64,000 bases of DNA from Atherinomorus stipes (lineage: Eukaryota > Chordata > Actinopteri > Atheriniformes > Atherinidae), in contig JALJCO010008621.1 in NCBI GenBank assembly GCA_023101725.1, positions 789,001-853,000 of the forward strand. Direction: 5' to 3'. Position numbers and translations under genes: made by a program. Each line of letters opens with the position of its first letter. The first letter of the stretch is position 1. A model generated the notes under the pieces. That model saw nothing but the letters and a program-made list of their open reading frames with translations. It was not told the DNA's origin and searched no databases. Of this stretch, positions 60,101-64,000 are shown one piece after another.

Positions 60101-63100
60101 CTGCATTTGACCCTTTGTGGTGCTGGGCGACAGCAACAGCTTCTTGAACCTTGTGTTTTTTTCCTCACAGTATCTGGCATCACTGCTGCTGCACAAGAAG
60201 TTTGCTGCAGAGTTTGTTGCTCATGGAGGAGTTCAGAAGTTGCTGGAGATCCCCAGGCCTTCAATGGCTGCTACTGGAGTGTCGCTGTGCCTCTATTACC
60301 TAGCCTATAACCAGGATGCCATGGAAAGGGTATGAAAGAGACAAAAACACACATACAAATGGGATACATGGCCAAAGTTTTGCACCATAGATTTTTATTG
60401 GCAGCTTTATGGGATTTATATAGGTGGTAATAAATTATCTACTTTTGGGTGAAACTTGACAGAAGCTAATCTTTCTCAGATCTGTTTTTGTGTGTTTGTA
60501 TTGTGAAAAGCCTTAGAGAAACATATAACAATAATCTGTAATCACTTCCATTACTTGTTTTGATGATAATATTAAACTATTTGTTCAGAAATTAACCTGC
60601 TGAATGTAACTGGTAGCACATGTTTGGTGGCAGCTCACTATTGTATTCATGGCTGTGTCTTCTTCTGTCAAGGTGTGCATGTTGCCACACTCTGTGCTGT
60701 CAGATGTGGTTGGTTACACACTGTGGCTGCTGGAATGCTCCCATGCGTCCGGCTGCTGCCACGCTACCATGTTCTTCTCCATCTCCTTTTCCTTCCGTGC
60801 TGTCCTGGAGCTTTTCGACAAGCAGGACGGGCTCCGACGGCTCGTCAACCTGGTATGACAAACTAGCATTCCTCATGGTGGCTATGTAAATCTAACCATC
60901 TGTATCACTCAGCAAATACTAAAAAGAAAGCAACTGAGCAGTCAGTACACTGTCAGATCCTAACATAGAAGAAACTTGGAGCATTAATCTTTGATATGAA
61001 CTGATTTTTTCAGATTAGTACACTGGAGATCCTGAATCCTGAGGATCAGGGAGCGCTGCTGAGTGATGATGAGATTTTCTCCAGCAGGCAGACAGCCAAG
61101 CACACCTGCATGGCTCTGCGCAGGTACTTTGAGGCCCATCTGGCAATCAAGGTGGAGCAGGTGAAGCAATCTCTGCAGCGCACAGAGGGAGGTGCCCCCA
61201 TTCACTCACAGCCGTATTACAAGGTACACAGAGGACAAAGGATAAGAGAAACGGACATTACTGGAAACTATCACACATAATCTAATGTTATGTTTTTGCA
61301 CTTGCTCCATTTGTGCCTCATTTATTCTAAAAATTGTTAGCTTGTGTTCCTGTTTTGATCTTTTGTGTGGTCTCACCCTGCAGGCGGTCAGCTATAGCCG
61401 CGAGCAGGTGGTGGAAATGATGGAGTTTCTGATAGAGTACGGTCCACTCCGACTCTACTGGGAACCAGCAGAGGTCTTTCACAAGCTGTCCTGTGTCCAG
61501 CTACTCCTGCAGCTCATCTCTATTGCTTGCGACTGGAGGACCTACTATGGCAGGTATTGATGAGAAATCATTTTTCTAAACTGAATTATGCCTTCTTTCT
61601 TTTTCTTTTTTTAATGATGGTTTTACAGTAGTAGACTCAACATTCTGAGTATTCAGTAGGATTGTGAAGCGATGATGTCTGTTTCCTGTTCCTTCAGGAG
61701 CGACACAGTGCGTTATGCCCTTGACATCCTTAGTATCCTCACAGTTGTTCCAAAAACCCAACTGTTGTTGTCTGAGGCTGTAGCTGTGCTCGATGAGGGA
61801 GGATCCACTGTTTCCACTGTTGGTATGTGTTGCCCGACTTTTAAGTTAACTTTCATATTTGAAAACAGGATACTGGTTTTTGGTTACCATCAAGTAATTA
61901 ATGATGTTTTTATTCATGTACTTGTGCGCATTAAAATAAAGATTTTATATTTATCCAGTGAATGCAGCAGATTCAGATTTGAATTTAAAGCCTGTCCTGT
62001 TCAGCTGACAGGTGATTTCATTTTCCTGTAAGCTTGTTAATTCACCTGCTTTTTTCTCTCCACTCTCAGGCATGAGCATTGTCCTGGCAGTGGCCGAGGG
62101 AGAGGTGTTTGTGAATGATGCTGAGATTCAGAAGTCCGCTCTGCAGGTTGTCATCAACTGCGTGTGTGCACCAGACAAACGCATGTCCAGTATCGGCAAG
62201 TTTATTGCAGGCACCCCCCGTCGCCGCCTGCCGCAGCAGACCAAAGCCAACGAAAGCGTGCTCACCAAGATGTGGAACGTAGTGCAGTCCAATAATGGCA
62301 TCAAGGTAGAGTCAACACAACTGCCCTGGGATTTTTTTCTTTTAAAAAACCTTTGTCTATCCGTTCACATTTTCCTTCTTTTAAAAGATATAATTCTTGG
62401 AATCTAAACTTGAACTAGTGATCTGCATTTTGAGGAGTTTGTCTGTGGATAGTGGCAGAAAATGCGAGTAAATTGGCTAAAAATGAACTCTGTAAGCCTT
62501 CATGCTCATTTGGGAGCAATCCAAATTTGAGAGTTAGTGTTTTTATTTGTAAGTCAGCATTTTCAACTTCTGTCCTGTGTCTATCCTCTAGGTGTTACTA
62601 TCCCTCCTGACTGTGAAGATGCCCATCACAGATGCCGATCAGATCCGAGCTCTGGCCTGTAAAGCTCTGGTGGGTCTGTCTCGCTCCAGCACTGTCAGAC
62701 AGATCATCAGCAAGCTGCCTTTGTTCAGCAGTGGACACATTCAGCAGCTCATGAAGGAGCCCGTGCTCCAGGACAAACGTAGCGAACATGTCAAGTTCTG
62801 TAAGTTTGCGGCCGAGCTGATAGAAAGGATCTCGGGGAAGCCATTGCTGATCGGTACAGATGTGTCTCTGGCCTGGCTGCAAAGGGCCAGCGTGGTCGCT
62901 CAGTCCAGGATCACCTTTCCTGAGAAGGAGCTGCTGCTGCTTATTAGGAACCACCTGGTGGCCAAAGGCCTCCATGACACAGCAACCACACTGACCAAAG
63001 AGGCAGATCTCCCAATGGCTTGCCTGTCACATTCTTCACATTCAACTTCTACTTTCCCTTCTGTCGCTCCTCCCCCACCTGCCTCTCCTGCTGCTACGCT

Positions 63101-63950
63101 GCCCCGCACCCCACGGCTGGCCAACGGTGTTGGGTCAAGACTTGGAAACCATCCCTCTCATTCATCCACCCCCTCATCCAGTCATCCACAAACACGCCCT
63201 TCCACCTCGCAGCCGGCTGGGCCTCCTTCGAATGCTTTCCCATGCACGTCTGTCCCACACTGTAACAGCGGCTCTCCTCTGATTGGACGCATCGTTTTCT
63301 CTCGAGAACGACAAACAGCGTGCGGAGCAGTGAGCTGCAAAAAACCCAGAGTGCTTCGACAGAAGTCTGACCATGGGGCCTTCAGCCAAAGTCCAGCCAT
63401 GAAGAAGCAGTTTGACAGACACTTGCCTTCGCCGCCGGCGTTAGACAGCATCATCACAGAGTACCTGAGGGAGCAGCATGCACGCTGTAAAAACCCTGTT
63501 GCAACCTGCCCACCTTTCTCTCTCTTCACACCCCATCAATGTCCCGAGCCCAAACAGAGACGTCAGGCACCCATCAATTTTACATCCCGACACACACGGA
63601 GAGTCATTTATCCAAAATATGGAGGTGTAGATGGAGGATGCTTTGACAGACACCTCATTTTCAGCAGGTAGGCAGCTTTGTGCCATTCACATTTGCCTCC
63701 CGTCAGACTCCACAACCATTTTTTCACATTCTGTATTTTCTTTTTGTCCAGGTTCCGTCCCATTTCTGTGTTCAGGGAAGCAGATGAGGATGAGAGCGGA
63801 TTCATGTGTTGTGCCTTCTCAGCTCGCGAACGGTTTCTGATGCTTGGTACATGTATGGGGCAGCTAAAGCTCTACAATGTGTTTACAGGCCAGGAGGAAG
63901 CCAGCTACAGCTGTCACACTTCAGCAATTACTCACCTGGAGCCTTCACGG
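57000..63950 (+). CDS. dcaf1: dcaf1 (vprbp), CUL4-DDB1 substrate receptor, 5' part
   Basis: DCAF1 is the nuclear substrate receptor of CRL4 ubiquitin ligases (with DDB1) and also works with the EDVP/DYRK2 complex; its host-factor name VprBP comes from binding lentiviral Vpr/Vpx. Fifteen exons join without a phase conflict into 1,187 residues of a roughly 1,500-residue protein. An N-terminal armadillo-like helical region runs to about residue 850, with an acidic/Ser insert near 190-340. A LisH dimerisation motif lies near 870-903, then a Ser/Pro-rich linker with [16 protein letters not shown], then the first WD40 strands from about 1121. The rest of the propeller and the acidic tail lie beyond the window. 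Confidence 0.95.
57223..57299 (+). CDS. dcaf1: dcaf1 coding exon 2
   Basis: [20 protein letters not shown] then DDRHP; near-identical to vertebrate DCAF1. Phase 2 in, phase 1 out. Confidence 0.95.
57389..57462 (+). CDS. dcaf1: dcaf1 coding exon 3
   Basis: [20 protein letters not shown] then FMNT. Exit phase 0 at GTAAGA. Confidence 0.95.
57567..57680 (+). CDS. dcaf1: dcaf1 coding exon 4
   Basis: [20 protein letters not shown] to ETAVVFQEK; helical repeat region. Confidence 0.95.
57681..58542 (+). other. dcaf1 intron
   Basis: About 0.86 kb, with a 12-G run ending at 58209. Nothing else recognised. Confidence 0.7.
58543..58680 (+). CDS. dcaf1: dcaf1 coding exon 5
   Basis: [20 protein letters not shown] to [11 protein letters not shown]. 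The donor is GTCAGT. Confidence 0.95.
58810..59397 (+). CDS. dcaf1: dcaf1 coding exon 6 (acidic/Ser insert)
   Basis: 588 nt. Conserved [20 protein letters not shown] at the start and [20 protein letters not shown] near the end flank a diverged acidic, Ser-rich stretch. The frame stays open past the donor (GTTGGT) to 59472, but the next exon's LLAVFMQMG shows splicing at 59397. Confidence 0.94.
59398..59988 (+). other. dcaf1 intron
   Basis: About 0.6 kb; nothing recognised apart from a T-run near 59900. Confidence 0.7.
59989..60090 (+). CDS. dcaf1: dcaf1 coding exon 7
   Basis: [20 protein letters not shown] then [14 protein letters not shown]. Phase 0 at both ends. Confidence 0.95.
60171..60329 (+). 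CDS. dcaf1: dcaf1 coding exon 8
   Basis: [20 protein letters not shown] to YNQDAMER; armadillo-like helices. Confidence 0.96.
60330..60672 (+). other. dcaf1 intron
   Basis: About 0.34 kb, nothing recognised. The acceptor is TGTCAAG, weaker than its neighbours. Confidence 0.7.
60673..60852 (+). CDS. dcaf1: dcaf1 coding exon 9
   Basis: [20 protein letters not shown] to [10 protein letters not shown]; includes [17 protein letters not shown], invariant in vertebrates. Confidence 0.96.
61014..61223 (+). CDS. dcaf1: dcaf1 coding exon 10
   Basis: [20 protein letters not shown] to IHSQPYYK. 70 codons, phase 0. Confidence 0.96.
61384..61553 (+). CDS. dcaf1: dcaf1 coding exon 11
   Basis: [20 protein letters not shown] to [11 protein letters not shown]. 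Exit splits an Arg codon. Confidence 0.96.
61698..61822 (+). CDS. dcaf1: dcaf1 coding exon 12
   Basis: [20 protein letters not shown] to [10 protein letters not shown]. Phase 2 in, phase 1 out. Confidence 0.95.
62070..62305 (+). CDS. dcaf1: dcaf1 coding exon 13
   Basis: [20 protein letters not shown] to [11 protein letters not shown]. Contains [15 protein letters not shown]. Confidence 0.96.
62592..63667 (+). CDS. dcaf1: dcaf1 coding exon 14 (LisH exon)
   Basis: 1,076 nt, the largest exon here. The end of the armadillo-like region ([20 protein letters not shown]) is followed by LisH ([20 protein letters not shown]), a fish-specific Ser/Pro linker, then [20 protein letters not shown] and [16 protein letters not shown]. 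Read with GTG (Val) as first codon. Confidence 0.96.
63752..63950 (+). CDS. dcaf1: dcaf1 coding exon 15, start of WD40
   Basis: [20 protein letters not shown] to AITHLEPSR; the first propeller strands ([20 protein letters not shown]). Donor GTCAGT. Last exon in the window. Confidence 0.95.
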
Positions 63951-64000
63951 GTCAGTAGAGGAAATGTTGTGGATTATATTGTGTTTTTTGTTATTTTGAA

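Noticed and set aside
61672..62031. 119-codon frame extending dcaf1 exon 12
   Set aside because: Only the part to 61822 is exonic; a GTATGT donor follows and the next exon continues the known protein.

Overview
This is vertebrate genomic DNA, almost certainly from a ray-finned (teleost) fish. Four multi-exon protein genes were rebuilt exon by exon from reading frame, splice sites and intron phase. The intervening DNA carries typical fish repeats: a Sleeping Beauty-like Tc1 fossil, short hAT-like elements, L2/Rex-type LINE pieces and TTAA-flanked inverted-repeat elements.

Layout. (1) Positions 1-35.8 kb, minus strand: most of grip2, a multi-PDZ synaptic scaffold. Nineteen coding exons give about 830 residues with PDZ1-PDZ6; PDZ7 and the C-terminus lie beyond base 1. 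Two alternative first coding exons are visible, at 31.8 kb and (likely) at 35.7 kb. (2) 36.9-40.85 kb, minus strand: complete rpl32 (135 aa), with an unexplained 145-codon open frame inside its last intron. (3) 41.3-54.4 kb, plus strand: complete ssuh2, with two alternative 5' ends, a DnaJ-type cysteine-rich zinc module and a CaaX-like C-terminus. (4) About 54.6 kb to the window end, plus strand: the 5' part of dcaf1, fifteen coding exons and 1,187 residues, ending just inside the WD40 region.

rpl32 and ssuh2 start divergently about 0.5 kb apart. ssuh2 and dcaf1 run head to tail with only about 0.1-0.3 kb between the presumed ssuh2 polyadenylation site and the first dcaf1 exon. The four genes have unrelated jobs: AMPA-receptor trafficking, ribosome structure, an odontogenesis-linked Cys-rich protein, and substrate reception for a CUL4-DDB1 ubiquitin ligase. 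This is a syntenic block, not a pathway.

Most notable points. One grip2 PDZ2 exon is 77 nt long where neighbouring phases demand 76, which breaks the frame at a run of six G. All six visible PDZ domains are cut by an intron at the same Arg codon in the same phase. A LINE fragment near 15-18.5 kb contains a stack of nested inverted-repeat transposons whose boundaries can be read to the base. No tRNA, rRNA, CRISPR or prokaryotic feature was seen. Exon calls come from reading the sequence only; no alignment or RNA evidence was available.
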